From assembly GCA_002727235.1 (NCBI GenBank), contig PBWL01000050.1:1-5377 (forward strand): DNA of 5,377 nucleotides, given 5' to 3'. Source of the stretch: Acidimicrobiaceae bacterium (GTDB lineage: Bacteria > Actinomycetota > Acidimicrobiia > Acidimicrobiales > Ilumatobacteraceae). Every line of letters starts with the position of its first letter. Positions within the stretch are counted from its first letter, which is position 1. The notes beneath the pieces were generated by a model. The model did no database searches, was not told the DNA's origin, and saw only the letters and a list, made by a program, of their open reading frames with translations. Below are positions 4,869 through 5,377 of this stretch, in pieces. The translations under genes and the position numbers were made by a program.

Positions 4869-5377
4869 ATGTATCAGGATTTCAAACAACTCAAGATCAC
4901 AGTCGAGGAGAATGGAATCGCAACGGTTCGGATACCAACTGCGGGATCGGCAGGCAGGCGCCAGTCAGAGATCCATAAAGAGGTTGCTTCTGTGTGGCGT
5001 CACCTCGATGAGGATGAGGCCGTCAGCGTTGTGATCGTGACTGGGGCGGAAGATGAGTTTTACCGAAGCGCAAACATTCAAGGACTCAAATCGATCCCAA
5101 GCCTCGATAAAGAAAACACCTTCGAACTCGCCCAGCGCCTTGCAAAAGAGGGAAACGACATTGTCTATGGGGTCATCAATATTGATAAGCCAGTAATTTC
5201 AGCTGTCAACGGCGCCGCCGAAGGCGGCGGGCTTGCGATAGCGCTCCTCTCTGACATCTCAATCGCAGCGAAAGATGCCCAGTTGGTTGACCCTCACATT
5301 GCGATGGGCTTGGCTGCTGGCGATCACGCTGCGATGATTTGGCCCTTGCTGTGTGGGATGGCGAAATCGAAGTTGTA
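4869..5377 (+). CDS. Crotonase-superfamily (enoyl-CoA hydratase/isomerase-like) protein, 5' part
   Basis: 169 codons are visible; the frame is open at the window end, where a full member would need roughly 90 more residues. The fold is clear: VVIVTGAEDEFYRSANI (54-70), KPVISAVNGAAEGGGLAIAL (107-126) and LLSDISIAAKDAQLVDPHIAMG (126-147), followed by AGDHAAMIWPLLCGMAKSK. Known: crotonases bind acyl-CoA and stabilise an enolate with two backbone amides; here A68 and the GGG at 119-121 supply the oxyanion hole. Odd: the two glutamates of classical hydratases are absent (A123 and H143 at those places), while D152 in AGDH may serve instead. Inferred: a CoA-dependent enzyme of fatty-acid or aromatic-acid breakdown, but reaction unknown; I would not call it a hydratase outright. 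It is transcribed away from the surface-protein genes and likely independent of them. Confidence 0.88.
   Translation, partial: MYQDFKQLKITVEENGIATVRIPTAGSAGRRQSEIHKEVASVWRHLDEDEAVSVVIVTGAEDEFYRSANIQGLKSIPSLDKENTFELAQRLAKEGNDIVYGVINIDKPVISAVNGAAEGGGLAIALLSDISIAAKDAQLVDPHIAMGLAAGDHAAMIWPLLCGMAKSKL

Overview
The window reads like a piece of an actinobacterial genome, most likely from an aquatic Acidimicrobiia-type lineage. This is inference from secreted proteins with Thr-Pro-Ala linkers, LPATG cell-wall sorting signals followed by a membrane helix and an Arg-rich tail, a thioester-domain surface protein and intermediate base composition. No rRNA or marker gene is present to confirm it.

Layout. 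(1) Positions 3-524, plus strand: the 3' end of a secreted protein with a Pro/Thr/Ala linker followed by a Cys-rich domain carrying an HELGH zinc-peptidase motif. (2) 537-1469, plus: a multi-pass membrane protein of the PQ-loop (SWEET/MtN3-like) type, in the same frame and 12 bases after the previous stop. A strong stem-loop terminator (1482-1539) ends this unit. (3) 1628-3254, minus: a secreted CotH-like protein kinase. Its frame stops at 1857, but the next frame continues into a complete LPATG cell-wall anchor (1628-1879), so the gene appears split by a one-base frameshift. (4) 3255-3543: a 289-base gap with no convincing gene, holding a long imperfect inverted repeat. (5) 3544-4692, minus: a secreted thioester-domain (TQXA-type) adhesin candidate with a (TTTTTxAx)n stalk and its own LPATG anchor. 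(6) 4693-4868: divergent promoter region with a palindrome, a G/C stem and a tiny ORF with a strong Shine-Dalgarno. (7) 4869-5377, plus: the 5' end of a crotonase-superfamily gene, cut by the window edge.

How they fit. The two minus-strand genes look like a cell-surface module: an adhesin that may bind its target covalently through a Cys-Gln thioester, and a CotH-type secretory kinase, both ending (if the frameshift is repaired) in near-identical LPATG signals. A sortase must act on them but is not in the window. The crotonase gene is metabolic and probably unrelated, as is the PQ-loop gene. The strongest points for a second look are the CotH/LPATG frameshift, the kinase-adhesin pairing, and the crotonase that lacks both classical catalytic glutamates.
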